From an uncultured Actinomycetes bacterium (lineage in GTDB: Bacteria; Actinomycetota; Actinomycetes; Nanopelagicales; Nanopelagicaceae), in NCBI GenBank assembly GCA_903834145.1, contig CAILHY010000022.1, positions 1 to 64,000 on the forward strand: a stretch of 64,000 nt of DNA, read 5' to 3'. Each line of letters begins with the position of its first letter. Within the stretch, counting starts at the first letter, position 1. The notes beneath the pieces were generated by a model. It made no database searches. It was not told where the DNA came from and saw nothing but the letters and a program-made list of their open reading frames with translations. Of the stretch, positions 33,489 to 43,233 are shown piece after piece. The translations under genes and the position numbers were made by a program.

Positions 33489-34147
33489 GCACTCACCCTA
33501 ACCAATGCTTCGTAGATATGTTTTTCGAGAGTTGGTATGACTTCCTCTATAGAGATGGTGCGGCCGAGCTCTGCTGACATCGATGTCACATCGGCATCAG
33601 GAATGCCGCACGGAACAATGCGATCAAACCAAGAGAGATCAGGATTCACGTTGAGTGCGAAACCATGCATGGTTACGCCTTTTGCAAAGCGGATGCCAAT
33701 CGCTGCGATTTTACGATCGCCTTTTTCATCCCGCAGCCATACGCCCGAACGCTCGCTGAATCGGATAGCGTTGATGCCAAATTCCTGGCACACCTCAATC
33801 AAGGCGGCTTCGACTTCTCGGACAAATCCGACAACATCATGCCTCTTGGCTAAACGGACAATTGGGTAACCAACAATCTGTCCAGGGCCATGCCAGGTGA
33901 TTTTTCCACCGCGGTCTACATCGATCACAGGAGTTCCATCATTTGGTCGTTCGTGATCGAGGGTTCGGCGTCCGGCTGTGAATACCGAAGGGTGTTGCAC
34001 AAGCATCAAAGTGTTGGGGCGGGTGCCCTCGGCAATCTCGCTGTGGAGATTGCGTTGAATCTGCCAGGCCTTCTCGTAATCAACGATTCCGCTATGGGCG
34101 AAAGCAATTGAGGGGCGCAGGCGAGCTGTTTCGAGTGGCACCCCCAT
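33485..34147 (-). CDS. lipB: Octanoyltransferase
   Basis: A 220-aa protein transferring octanoate from acyl carrier protein to lipoyl domains. It contains [17 protein letters not shown] with the catalytic Lys region, [17 protein letters not shown], and the catalytic Cys in IVPCGI. It heads the lipB-lipA-plsC unit. A TACCTT box ends 6 nt before its ATG and there is no ribosome site, so it is likely leaderless. Confidence 0.94.
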   Translation of the reverse strand: MGVPLETARLRPSIAFAHSGIVDYEKAWQIQRNLHSEIAEGTRPNTLMLVQHPSVFTAGRRTLDHERPNDGTPVIDVDRGGKITWHGPGQIVGYPIVRLAKRHDVVGFVREVEAALIEVCQEFGINAIRFSERSGVWLRDEKGDRKIAAIGIRFAKGVTMHGFALNVNPDLSWFDRIVPCGIPDADVTSMSAELGRTISIEEVIPTLEKHIYEALVRVSA

Positions 34148-34153
34148 AGCCTA

Positions 34154-34159
34154 AAGGTA
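34154..34159 (-). promoter_or_regulatory. Candidate -10 box (TACCTT) for leaderless lipB
   Basis: TACCTT on the minus strand ends 6 nt before the lipB ATG at 34147; no ribosome site is seen. Confidence 0.5.
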
Positions 34160-34234
34160 GAATTGCCTCACCCAAGCACGCAGGCAAGCCTGTGCCTGAC
34201 AAAGATGGTCCTCACGAGTGAAAGTTGAATCCAC

Positions 34235-36475
34235 GTGTCCAAAAAATCTCAGAGTTCTGACCCTGCAGCGCTTGCCCCTAAAAAGGTTCACGGTCGAAAG
34301 CCATTGTGGTTTGCGGTGATTGCCATTGTTGTCTGGATGGGGATATCCAGTGTCGCTGGACCGCTTTTTGGACAACTTTCTACCGTCCAGAAAAATGATA
34401 ACTCAAAATTCTTGCCCGATAAGGCAGAGTCACAGATCGTTTCTGCGCAGGCCCTTAAATTTCAAAAAAGTGCAACGGATGAGTTTCCAGCCTTGGCCCT
34501 CTTCATTGGCAAGGTAACGCCGGCACAAATTGCTAGCGCAAATGTTTTCTTTCAAGGAATAGGCGCTAAGCCTCTCGTCGATGCAAAAGGTGTCACGCTT
34601 AAAGATTCTTCAGGAAAAGACATGGGACTCACCATTTCAACATTCCTCACACCGGGGTCGCAGATAATTTCTTTTCCATCGGCAAAGAGTGATGCACTTT
34701 TGGCAAGTATTCCTATTGCAGGCAAAGAGGCGACAACAACTCTTTCTAATAAGAAACCCGCATTGCCTGCTGTTGTTACTGCATTGCGTTATTACACGCA
34801 GCAGTTTGCGGCCACGCAAGGGTGGGAATCGCATTTAACGGGTATCGGTGCAATTTTCGCAGACCTCTTCGGAGCATTTGGAAGTATTGACTCCAGTCTT
34901 TTGTTGACCACCGGACTTGTCGTGGCGCTCATTCTTATTGTTGTATACCGTTCACCAGTTCTATGGATTCTGCCACTTTTCTCGGCCATCACCGCTCTTT
35001 CGCTGGCCGGTGGAGTGATTTATGAATTAGCAAAACACAACGTGATTGATTTGGATGGGCAATCTCAAGGAATTCTTTCAGTCCTCGTCTTAGGTGCAGC
35101 AACGGATTATGCGCTCTTACTGATTGCGCGATACCGAGAAGAATTACATTTAGAAGAATCGCGCTTTGTCGCTATGAAGAAGGCATGGCGGGGAGTTGTC
35201 GAACCAATTATTGCCTCCGGTAGCACGGTCACATTAGGGTTACTCGTTTTACTCGTTGCGTCTTTGAAAAATAGTCGTGGCTTGGGTCCGGTTGGGGCAA
35301 TCGGAATCGTCGCCTCAATGTTCACGATTTTGACATTTTTGCCTGCACTTTTAGTGCTCTTTGGTCGGTGGATCTTCTGGCCGCGAATTCCTCATTTTGA
35401 TTCTGAAGATGAAAAACTCAGCGGTGTTTGGGCGAAAGTTGCGCGCGCGACAGCGGCGAAACCTCGTAAGTATTGGATTGCATCAGCGACTTTGCTCGTA
35501 ATTCTGGCCGGTTTTGCATCGACTCTTCATGCAAATGGAATTTCAAGTGTCGACCAATTCACCAAGAAGACTGATTCTGTCGTCGGTCAAGCTAAATTGG
35601 CGGATTATTTCTCTGGTGGTCAAGGTTCGCCAACACAAGTGCTTGTTCCGCAAAACAAAGTCGCAGAGGCTACATCGGCGCTACAAGCAATCAAGGGAGT
35701 TACCTCTGTGGTACCCACACTTGATGGCCCTGTGATTCCCGGCGGACCAGTGCCTTCGGTAAAGATTGTTGATGGCAAGGTTTTGCTCAATGCCACATTG
35801 ATCTATGCAGCAGACTCTCTTCCTGCAAGGAAAATGATTCCCGGAATCAGAAGCGCAATGCACGCCATAGACCCTTCAATCGCAACCGGTGGAACCTCGG
35901 CCGTCTATGCCGATATTGACGCTGCGTCAACGCGCGATCGAAACATTATTATCCCGATTATTTTATTATTGATCGCAATAATTCTGGGGCTGCTCTTGCG
36001 TTCTATACTTTCTTCAATCTTGTTACTGATAACAGTTGTTCTCTCATTCCTCGCAACGCTTGGGGTTGGTTCGCTGGTCTTCCATCACATATTCCATTTT
36101 GCCGGTGAAGATTCTTCATATCCACTCTTTAGCTTTGTTTTCCTTGTTGCTCTGGGTATTGATTACAACATCTTCTTAATGACACGTATCAGAGAAGAAT
36201 CCATCAAGTTAGGTACAAGAGCAGGTGTGACAAAGGGCGTGACTGTTACAGGTGGCGTTATTACATCAGCCGGAATTGTCTTAGCGGCCACCTTTACCGT
36301 GTTAGGCATCTTGCCGTTAGTTGCTCTGGCTGAAATTGGATTCACTGTCGGATTTGGCGTGTTGCTGGATACCTTGATCGTGCGTTCGATATTGGTTCCT
36401 GCATTGGTCCATGAGATTGGTCCAAAGATCTGGTGGCCTTCAGCCCTTGCAAAAGAAGAGTCTCCTAAAAACTAA
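34235..36475 (+). CDS. MMPL-family RND transporter
   Basis: A 746-aa protein with two repeats of one large extracytoplasmic loop plus about five helices each. The first repeat holds the GQSQGILSVLVLGAATDYALLLIARYREEL motif (GxxxDY) and the second VALGIDYNIFLMTRIREE, both carrying the proton-relay Asp-Tyr pair of MmpL proteins. Actinobacterial members export lipids or other hydrophobic compounds. The GTG at 34235 is the likely start (MSKKSQSSDPAALAP). It sits between lipB and the TIGR01777 gene, where Mycobacterium has no transporter, so it looks like a lineage-specific insertion. Confidence 0.9.
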   Translation: MSKKSQSSDPAALAPKKVHGRKPLWFAVIAIVVWMGISSVAGPLFGQLSTVQKNDNSKFLPDKAESQIVSAQALKFQKSATDEFPALALFIGKVTPAQIASANVFFQGIGAKPLVDAKGVTLKDSSGKDMGLTISTFLTPGSQIISFPSAKSDALLASIPIAGKEATTTLSNKKPALPAVVTALRYYTQQFAATQGWESHLTGIGAIFADLFGAFGSIDSSLLLTTGLVVALILIVVYRSPVLWILPLFSAITALSLAGGVIYELAKHNVIDLDGQSQGILSVLVLGAATDYALLLIARYREELHLEESRFVAMKKAWRGVVEPIIASGSTVTLGLLVLLVASLKNSRGLGPVGAIGIVASMFTILTFLPALLVLFGRWIFWPRIPHFDSEDEKLSGVWAKVARATAAKPRKYWIASATLLVILAGFASTLHANGISSVDQFTKKTDSVVGQAKLADYFSGGQGSPTQVLVPQNKVAEATSALQAIKGVTSVVPTLDGPVIPGGPVPSVKIVDGKVLLNATLIYAADSLPARKMIPGIRSAMHAIDPSIATGGTSAVYADIDAASTRDRNIIIPIILLLIAIILGLLLRSILSSILLLITVVLSFLATLGVGSLVFHHIFHFAGEDSSYPLFSFVFLVALGIDYNIFLMTRIREESIKLGTRAGVTKGVTVTGGVITSAGIVLAATFTVLGILPLVALAEIGFTVGFGVLLDTLIVRSILVPALVHEIGPKIWWPSALAKEESPKN

Positions 36476-37368
36476 CTCGTCGCATCCACCAAGGCCGATA
36501 TGGCTGCCCCAATATGGGGGTAGTCAAAGGTAAAACCAGCTTTAAGTAAGGCTTCTGGCATGACCTTTTTTGATCCGAGCATTTCACTGGCAAAGCCACC
36601 GAATGCTAATTTCAGCGCAATACCAGGGACTGGAAAAAGTGCAGGTCTATGCATGGCTCTGGCAAGGCATGAAGTAAATTCCTGATTCGTTGCAGGATTC
36701 GGAGCCGTGAGATTTATTGGCCCGGCGATTGGATTTTCTAGAGCAAAAGTAATCGCGCGAATAACGTCATGCAAAGTAATCCAAGACCACCATTGTTTTC
36801 CAGATGCCAATTTTCCGCCCACACCAAATCGAAAGAGTGGAATCATCTTTCCGAGTGCCCCACCTGTGGGATCTAATACAAGCCCTGTGCGAAGTTTTAC
36901 TGTGCGAACTTCACCAGCAAGGTCAGCTGCATTTTCCCATTCGCGACATACAACTGCCAGAAAATCTTCTCCGCCTCGGTCTGCCTCGGTGACAGCGCGG
37001 TTTCCTGTCTCGCCATACCAACCCATAGCGCTGGCTGAGATAAAGACCTTGGGTTGAATATGTTTCACTGCATTGGCAATTGTTGTAGTTCCCAGTAAAC
37101 GGGAATTGAGAATTTCTGCACGGTAGCGAGTAGTCCATCGCTTGTCGCCCACGCCAGCCCCGGCTAAGTGAATGACTGCATCGACTCCTTCAAGGGCTGC
37201 TAAATCTATTGTGCCATTCTTCGGATCCCACGTGATTTCATCCGGTGATGTTGCAGGGCGGCGAACCAAGCGTTGAACAGTATGCCCCTCTGATTTGAGG
37301 TGTCCAACAAGTGCGCCACCTATTAACCCTGAAGCACCAGTAACTGCAATGCGTTGAATAGGAGACAT
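36472..37368 (-). CDS. TIGR01777-family NAD-binding epimerase-like protein
   Basis: A 298-aa SDR-extended protein. It has VTGASGLIGGALVGHL at the N-terminus, VIHLAGAGVGDKRWT, FISASAMGWYGETG and the C-terminal PALFPVPGIALKLAFGGFASEML region typical of the YfcH/TIGR01777 family. The biochemical role is not established. The neighbour is sucB, 3 nt upstream, as in Mycobacterium. Its stop shares CTAA with MMPL. Confidence 0.88.
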   Translation of the reverse strand: MSPIQRIAVTGASGLIGGALVGHLKSEGHTVQRLVRRPATSPDEITWDPKNGTIDLAALEGVDAVIHLAGAGVGDKRWTTRYRAEILNSRLLGTTTIANAVKHIQPKVFISASAMGWYGETGNRAVTEADRGGEDFLAVVCREWENAADLAGEVRTVKLRTGLVLDPTGGALGKMIPLFRFGVGGKLASGKQWWSWITLHDVIRAITFALENPIAGPINLTAPNPATNQEFTSCLARAMHRPALFPVPGIALKLAFGGFASEMLGSKKVMPEALLKAGFTFDYPHIGAAISALVDATS

Positions 37369-37371
37369 TGA

Positions 37372-38982
37372 TTAAAGACCAAGGTCGGCTTCGAAGGCGC
37401 CAGTTTCAAGTCGTTCCTTAAGTGTCACAAGGAATCGAGCAGCATCTGCGCCATCGACAACGCGATGGTCATAGGAGAGAGCAAGATAAACCATAGAACG
37501 GATTGCAATGGTCTCTCCACCATCTTCTCCGCGAACAACCATTGGTCGCTTAACGATGGAGCCAAGACCAAGAATGGCTACCTGAGGTTGGTTAATAATC
37601 GGAGTATCAAAAAGGGCTCCGCGGCTTCCAGTGTTGGTTAATGTAAATGTTCCGCCGCCGAGCTCGTCAGGAGTGATCTTGTTGTCGCGGGTTCGCGCTG
37701 CAAGATCTGCGATAGAGCGGGCGATGCCACCCATATTGAAATTACCTGCGTCGTGGATGACCGGAACAAGGAGGCCTCGCTCAGTGTCAACCGCGATGCC
37801 TAAGTGTTCAGCAGCGTGATAGGTGATCTGGTCGCCTTCAACGGATGAATTAACCACGGGATGTTGTTTGAGTGCTTCGCAAACTGCGACGGCAAAGAAT
37901 GGCAGGAATGATAGTTTCACACCTTCTCGTGCTTCAAAATTAGATTTTGCTTTATCGCGAAGGCGAGCGATTTTTGTTACATCTACTTCAATAACCGTGG
38001 TGAGTTGAGCACTAACGTGCAACGACTCCACCATTCGCGCTGCAATAACTTTGCGAAGTCGCGACATCGTGACGGTTTGTCCACGAAGAGGTGAAGCAAC
38101 AACCGTTGATGGGCGAGGTGCAGATGCTTGCGTTGATGTCACAGCCGCAACGGCAGCCGCAATGGAAGGTGCAGCCGCAACGGGTGCCGCAGGTCGAACA
38201 GCCGCCCCTTGAACATCTTCTTTACGAATTCGTCCGCCCACACCAGTTCCGACAACGTTGGCAAGATTGACACCAAGCTCATTGGCCATCTTGCGAACGA
38301 GGGGAGTGACATAGGCGTCTTCAGGTTGTGCAACTACCACTGGTGAAACAGGGGCAGCAGGTGCAACCGATACTGGTGCAACCACCGGGGCAACCGGGGC
38401 AACTACGACTGCAGGTGGGGCTACTGGAGCGCCCCCAGCGACACCGATGAGAGCGAGTCGAGCACCGACAGGAACTGTGGTGTCCACTGCTACATCGATT
38501 GCGAGAAGGATTCCTGAAACAGGTGATGGAATTTCAGTATCAACTTTATCGGTGGAAACTTCTAAGAGGGCTTCATCCACGGCAACGCTATCGCCGACAT
38601 TCTTGAGCCATCGAGTAACAGTGCCCTCAGATACGGATTCTCCAAGTGCGGGCATAGAGATAACGGTTCCGGATGCAGATGCAACAACGGGAGCAACAAC
38701 GGGAGCAACAACGGGAGCAACAACGACTGCAGGCGCAACGCTTTCGCTATCGGCTATAACTGCTAATTCGGCGCCCACCAAAACAGTCTGGTCAATTCCG
38801 ACAACGATCTTTTGAAGAATTCCGGCAACAGGTGAAGGAATTTCCGTATCTACTTTGTCGGTGGAAACTTCAAGGAGTGGCTCATCAACCTTTACATGAT
38901 CGCCTTCAGCCTTGAGCCAACGAGTGACAGTGCCTTCGCTCACGCTCTCGCCCAGTGCGGGCATCGTTACTGAGAATGTCAT
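37372..38982 (-). CDS. sucB: Dihydrolipoamide acyltransferase (E2) of a 2-oxo-acid dehydrogenase complex
   Basis: A 536-aa E2 with two lipoyl domains (residues about 1-75 and 110-185), each with a DKVDTE lipoyl-Lys motif. They are joined by Ala-Val-Pro linkers, then a peripheral-subunit-binding domain ([29 protein letters not shown]) and a catalytic domain ending [16 protein letters not shown], with the active His and Asp. It forms the core of the 2-oxoglutarate/pyruvate dehydrogenase complex. Its lipoyl groups are made by LipB/LipA and reoxidised by Lpd upstream. The start has an AAAGGAGAG site. Confidence 0.93.
   Translation of the reverse strand: MTFSVTMPALGESVSEGTVTRWLKAEGDHVKVDEPLLEVSTDKVDTEIPSPVAGILQKIVVGIDQTVLVGAELAVIADSESVAPAVVVAPVVAPVVAPVVASASGTVISMPALGESVSEGTVTRWLKNVGDSVAVDEALLEVSTDKVDTEIPSPVSGILLAIDVAVDTTVPVGARLALIGVAGGAPVAPPAVVVAPVAPVVAPVSVAPAAPVSPVVVAQPEDAYVTPLVRKMANELGVNLANVVGTGVGGRIRKEDVQGAAVRPAAPVAAAPSIAAAVAAVTSTQASAPRPSTVVASPLRGQTVTMSRLRKVIAARMVESLHVSAQLTTVIEVDVTKIARLRDKAKSNFEAREGVKLSFLPFFAVAVCEALKQHPVVNSSVEGDQITYHAAEHLGIAVDTERGLLVPVIHDAGNFNMGGIARSIADLAARTRDNKITPDELGGGTFTLTNTGSRGALFDTPIINQPQVAILGLGSIVKRPMVVRGEDGGETIAIRSMVYLALSYDHRVVDGADAARFLVTLKERLETGAFEADLGL
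38691..38730 (-). repeat. Three 12-bp tandem repeats encoding a sucB linker
   Basis: Three GGGAGCAACAAC units on the plus strand encode the repeated VAPV linker between the two lipoyl domains. Low-complexity Ala/Pro linkers are normal in E2 proteins. Confidence 0.8.
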
Positions 38983-39038
38983 GGACCATCTCTCCTTTTA
39001 AAAGTTACCGAAGTACCTGGGCGATTGTAATTGCATTC

Positions 39039-40406
39039 CTAGCCATGCGCATGGAGAGGCTTTCCAGCCAGCGCCATATGTGCCTCACCCATTGCCTCTG
39101 ACAGGGTTGGGTGGGCGTGAATGAGAGGGGCAACATCTTGCGCCGTTGCTTCCCAGTTAAAGATGAGTTGAGCCTCTGCCAGTAATTCGCCAACGCGGGC
39201 GCCCACCATGTGGATGCCAAGTACTGGACCCTCTTTTTCTGAAACCAATTTGATTGAGCCGGATGTGCCCAAAATTTGAGCCTTTCCATTTCCGGCCAAG
39301 TCGTAGGTGAGCTCTACGACGTCATGACCGCGCTCTCTTGCTTGGGCGGTGGTCAAGCCAACTGAGGCAACTTCTGGATCTGAGTAGGTCACGCGAGGTA
39401 CGCCGTCGTAATTAATAGGACGTGGATTAAGTCCAGCAATTTCTTCAGCAACCAAAATTCCTTCGCCAAATCCCACGTGAGCTAATTGCAAGGTTGGAAT
39501 GAGATCTCCGACCGCCCAAATTCCAGGAACAGAGGTACGACATTTGTTGTCAACGAGAACATAGCCCCGATCCATTGCGATGCCGGCTTCTTCGTAACCA
39601 AGATTTGCAGAAACTGGTCCGCGACCTACTGCAACTAGCAAAATATCTGCGGAGAAAACTTTTCCATTTTCTAATGTGACGGTCACGCTATCTCCATTGA
39701 CCGAAGCAGACTTGAATCGATCTCCAAGTTCAAATTTGATTCCACGTTTGCGATAGGCGCGTTCAAGTTGCTTACTTGATGATTCATCTTCGAGTGCAAC
39801 TAAATGAGGAAGTGCTTCAATGATTGTGACATCGGCGCCAAAAGATTTCCATACAGAAGCGAATTCGCACCCAATAACTCCGCCACCCAAAACGATGACG
39901 CTCTTGGGCACGTAATCCAAATTAAGCGCATGATCGCTAGTGATAATCCGGGTGCCATCAATGTCAAGTCCGGGCAATGTGCGCGCGTAGGAACCGGTAG
40001 CAAGGACGATATTTGTACCTTCATATTTCTCGCCATTGACTTCTACAGTGTTTGGCGAAATCAAACGTCCATGGCCCTCTACAAAAGTGATGTTGCGAGA
40101 TTTGACAAGACCTTGCAAACCTTTATGCAACCGTGAAACAACGCCGTCTTTATAGGCATTCACCGCTGGCATATCCATGGAAAGGAATTGCGCATTGACG
40201 CCGTAACGACTTGCCTCGCGCGAGTTATCGGCGATCTCTCCTGAATGTAAAAGTGCTTTCGTTGGGATGCATCCACGATGTAGACAGGTGCCACCAAGCT
40301 TGCCTGATTCAATCAGGACAACAGACTTTCCCAGTTGTGCACTTCGAAGTGCGCAGGCATATCCGCCGCTTCCGCCACCGAGAATTACGAGATCAAATTG
40401 CGCCAC
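39039..40406 (-). CDS. lpd: Dihydrolipoyl dehydrogenase
   Basis: A 455-aa flavoprotein reoxidising lipoyl groups with NAD. It has FAD motif LGGGSGGYACALRSAQLG, redox-active GGTCLHRGCIPTK (Cys pair), NAD motif VLGGGVIGCEFA, and the C-terminal HAHPTLSEAMGEA supplying the His-Glu dyad. The start is GTG at 40406. It belongs to the pepA-lpd-sucB gene block and serves SucB and glycine cleavage. Confidence 0.95.
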   Translation of the reverse strand: MAQFDLVILGGGSGGYACALRSAQLGKSVVLIESGKLGGTCLHRGCIPTKALLHSGEIADNSREASRYGVNAQFLSMDMPAVNAYKDGVVSRLHKGLQGLVKSRNITFVEGHGRLISPNTVEVNGEKYEGTNIVLATGSYARTLPGLDIDGTRIITSDHALNLDYVPKSVIVLGGGVIGCEFASVWKSFGADVTIIEALPHLVALEDESSSKQLERAYRKRGIKFELGDRFKSASVNGDSVTVTLENGKVFSADILLVAVGRGPVSANLGYEEAGIAMDRGYVLVDNKCRTSVPGIWAVGDLIPTLQLAHVGFGEGILVAEEIAGLNPRPINYDGVPRVTYSDPEVASVGLTTAQARERGHDVVELTYDLAGNGKAQILGTSGSIKLVSEKEGPVLGIHMVGARVGELLAEAQLIFNWEATAQDVAPLIHAHPTLSEAMGEAHMALAGKPLHAHG

Positions 40407-40503
40407 GGTTAATCCTGTCTATTAATGAGTGGGAGGTAGGGTCATATCTTGCCAGCCTTACCTGAGTGCTTTTTACCTGCACAACTGTGCTCTTTCTCGC
40501 AGA

Positions 40504-42009
40504 TCAACTTTCCGACTGAGCCAAACGAACGAGGGATCGCATCGCTATTCCCGTGCCTCCAACTGGTGTATAGCCATGGGCGGCTCCTTCGTTGTATGCG
40601 GGTCCCGCAATATCCAAATGCAGCCACGGTAAATCAGAGGGGATAAATTCCTTCAGAAAGAGTCCGGCAACGAGCATCCCTCCCATTCGCTCGCCGATAT
40701 TTGCCATGTCAGCAACAGGTGAATCCAAGGAGGCGCGAAGTTCAATAGGAAGAGGCATTGGCCAGAACGCTTCGCCTGCTTTAGTGGCTGCTTTAAGAAA
40801 TTCCGATTGGAAATCTTCATCGTTCGTCATCACCGCACTGGTGCGCGTGCCTAGCGCCACAATTTGGGCACCGGTTAGCGTGGCAACATCGATGATGCCC
40901 GCCAGCTTAGGACCGCTCTTTCGCCCAATTTCAATGGCCCTTACAAGTGCATCAGCTAGGACTAAACGTCCTTCAGCATCAGGATTGAGCACTTCAATGG
41001 TTTTGCCACCGTAGATCGTGATGATGTCGCTAGGGCGCGTGGCGGTATCGCTCACCATGTTTTCGGCCAGTGGGGCCCATGCTTCGATAGCAATAGGAAG
41101 TTTAAGAGAAGCAATTGCCAACGTTGCCGCGCAGACAGCAGCAGCGCCACTCATGTCAGATTTCATTGCTTCCATACCTGAGGCTGGCTTGAGCGCAAGG
41201 CCGCCAGAATCGAAAGTTATTCCTTTGCCAACGAAGGCCAACTTCTTTTTAGCTTTTGCGGGCGTATAGGAGATGTGAAGAAGTCGTGGCGGATTGGCAG
41301 ATCCTTGTCCAACGCCGGTGATTCCACCGAAACCTTGTGCCTTTAATTGCTTTTCGTCTAATACGGAAACTTTGATACCGGCCGCCGAACCACCAGCGAC
41401 GGTGACTGCTTTCTTCATGATGTCTACAAATGTTGATGGCGTTAAGTGGCTCGGTGGCATGTTAATCAGATCGCGTACCAATGTTGTGTACTGGGAAATA
41501 ACGATTGCGCGCTTCGCAACCGCTTTTGCCTCTTTCTGATCGGCCAAAGAGGTGTGAATGGTTATGGATTCAACAGGAAGCTTACGATGGGCTTTTGTTG
41601 AGCCACGGAATTCATCGAATGCATAAGCACCCAGCGCAGCGCCTTCGGCAACTGCTCCCAAAGAAGATAAATCCTCTGAGGGCAATGCGTAAGAGACGGA
41701 TGGATTTCCAGCAAGTGCGCGAGTAGCTGCGCCACTGGCGCGGCGTAAGGTTTCATGCGGATAATGCGAGTGGGCGCTTCCAAGGCCAGTAAAGACGATC
41801 AAGCGAGTACTTGTTCCGGGAAGTTTAATTACTTCATCAGCTTTGCCCGTGGCACCGACATCCTCAAGCGCCCCCAGAAGAGTCTTGATATCTAGTTTCA
41901 GATGTCCAGATTCAATGACGAGCTTCTTATCGGAGCCCTCTTTAAAGGCCAGTCCTACAACCAAAATTTCGGGGGCTAGGACTGCATCAGTCAAGGTTAT
42001 CTTTGACAC
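40504..42009 (-). CDS. pepA: Leucyl aminopeptidase
   Basis: A 501-aa M17 metallo-aminopeptidase. It has VGKGITFDSGGLALKPASGMEAMKSDMSGAAAV, with the metal-binding Lys and Asp, and NPDAEGRLVLADALVRA (NTDAEGRL motif variant). The GTG at 42009 is preceded by a strong AAAGGAGA site. It removes N-terminal residues in protein turnover. It precedes lpd by about 100 bp without a visible terminator. The same neighbour order occurs in Mycobacterium. Confidence 0.95.
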   Translation of the reverse strand: MSKITLTDAVLAPEILVVGLAFKEGSDKKLVIESGHLKLDIKTLLGALEDVGATGKADEVIKLPGTSTRLIVFTGLGSAHSHYPHETLRRASGAATRALAGNPSVSYALPSEDLSSLGAVAEGAALGAYAFDEFRGSTKAHRKLPVESITIHTSLADQKEAKAVAKRAIVISQYTTLVRDLINMPPSHLTPSTFVDIMKKAVTVAGGSAAGIKVSVLDEKQLKAQGFGGITGVGQGSANPPRLLHISYTPAKAKKKLAFVGKGITFDSGGLALKPASGMEAMKSDMSGAAAVCAATLAIASLKLPIAIEAWAPLAENMVSDTATRPSDIITIYGGKTIEVLNPDAEGRLVLADALVRAIEIGRKSGPKLAGIIDVATLTGAQIVALGTRTSAVMTNDEDFQSEFLKAATKAGEAFWPMPLPIELRASLDSPVADMANIGERMGGMLVAGLFLKEFIPSDLPWLHLDIAGPAYNEGAAHGYTPVGGTGIAMRSLVRLAQSES

Positions 42010-42026
42010 AGGAATCTCCTTTTCAT

Positions 42027-42050
42027 CTTTCTCGGCATCTTTCTCGGCAT
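42027..42050. repeat. Tandem 12-bp duplication upstream of pepA
   Basis: TTTCTCGGCATC occurs twice in direct succession in the pepA-gcvT intergenic region. No function is evident. Confidence 0.6.
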
Positions 42051-42131
42051 CTGGTCTTATCTAAACTCATGTCACCAGACATGCAATCTAACTCACCAGC
42101 CCGGGAACTTCTCTAGATACGAGCCTAGCGA

Positions 42132-42137
42132 TAGGTT
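42132..42137 (+). promoter_or_regulatory. Candidate -10 box (TAGGTT) for leaderless gcvT
   Basis: TAGGTT ends 7 nt before the ATG at 42145. A GAGGG lies too close to the ATG to be a good ribosome site. Confidence 0.48.
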
Positions 42138-42144
42138 GAGGGAC

Positions 42145-43233
42145 ATGAAACTTTCGCCATTGAATTCTCGCCATGTAGACCTCCAAGCCAAGATGGCAGA
42201 TTTTGGGGGATGGCTCATGCCGATTGATTATCCGGCCACAGGAGTACTCACCGAACATGCCAGCGTGCGTGAGGCGGTAGGGATTTTTGATGTTTCCCAC
42301 CTAGGGAAGGCATCGGTTCGCGGGGCGGGAGCGTTAGATTTCCTAAATGGCGTACTCACCAATGACTTGACTCGGATCGTTGACGGGCAAGCCCAGTACA
42401 CCTTGATCTGTAATCCGGCTGGTGGGGTTATTGATGATTTGATCGCCTATCGAAATAGCGCCGATGATTTCTTTCTCGTGCCTAATGCAGCAAATACTGG
42501 CGATGTAGTGGCATATCTCAAAACGTTAGCACCAGCTGGCATCGAAATCGTGAACTTGCATGAGTCCTATGGGGTTATTGCTGTTCAAGGGCCAAAATCT
42601 GTAGCACTCCTTAATTCACTGGGCGTTGCCACGGATATGGATTACATGAATTTTTCCTCCATCACCATTGATGGTCGAAGCGCCATTCTTTGTCGTACGG
42701 GGTATACGGGCGAACTAGGTTTTGAAATTCTTCCATCGTGGGATGACGCACTTGCCGTGTGGGATTGCATTGCCGCAGCAATGGTTGACTTCGGCGGAGT
42801 AGTTTGTGGTCTGGGCGCTCGCGATACTTTGCGCACTGAAATGGGATATCCATTGCACGGACATGAACTTTCCTTAGAAATTACTCCAGTTCAGGCAAGT
42901 GCCAACTGGGCAATCGGCTGGGAGAAAGGAACCTTCTCCGGTGCCGATGTATTGCGTCAACAAAAGGCAACGGGCGCTGTCACAAAAATGCGCGGCTTAC
43001 TGTGTGTGGGTAAAGGAATTCCTCGTGGTGGAATGGATGTAAAAGATTCGCAAGGTGCGGTGATTGGAAAGGTTACAAGCGGAACTTTCTCACCCACGTT
43101 AAAGAACGGTATTGCTTTGGCTCTGGTATCGCCATCAGTAAAGGTAGGAGATCACCTGAAGATCGATGTGCGGGGCCGTGATCTTGAAGTGGAAGTAGTT
43201 ACTCTTCCCTTTGTTGCCTCGCACGTTCGTTAA
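42145..43233 (+). CDS. gcvT: Glycine cleavage system T protein (aminomethyltransferase)
   Basis: A 362-aa folate-dependent enzyme of the glycine cleavage complex. It has ADFGGWLMPIDYPATGVLTEHASVREAVGIFDVSHLG and GARDTLRTEMGYPLHGHEL, both T-protein signatures. It moves the methylene group from H protein to tetrahydrofolate. No gcvH or gcvP is next to it. The 3' end overlaps the convergent ECF gene by 35 nt. Confidence 0.94.
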   Translation: MKLSPLNSRHVDLQAKMADFGGWLMPIDYPATGVLTEHASVREAVGIFDVSHLGKASVRGAGALDFLNGVLTNDLTRIVDGQAQYTLICNPAGGVIDDLIAYRNSADDFFLVPNAANTGDVVAYLKTLAPAGIEIVNLHESYGVIAVQGPKSVALLNSLGVATDMDYMNFSSITIDGRSAILCRTGYTGELGFEILPSWDDALAVWDCIAAAMVDFGGVVCGLGARDTLRTEMGYPLHGHELSLEITPVQASANWAIGWEKGTFSGADVLRQQKATGAVTKMRGLLCVGKGIPRGGMDVKDSQGAVIGKVTSGTFSPTLKNGIALALVSPSVKVGDHLKIDVRGRDLEVEVVTLPFVASHVR

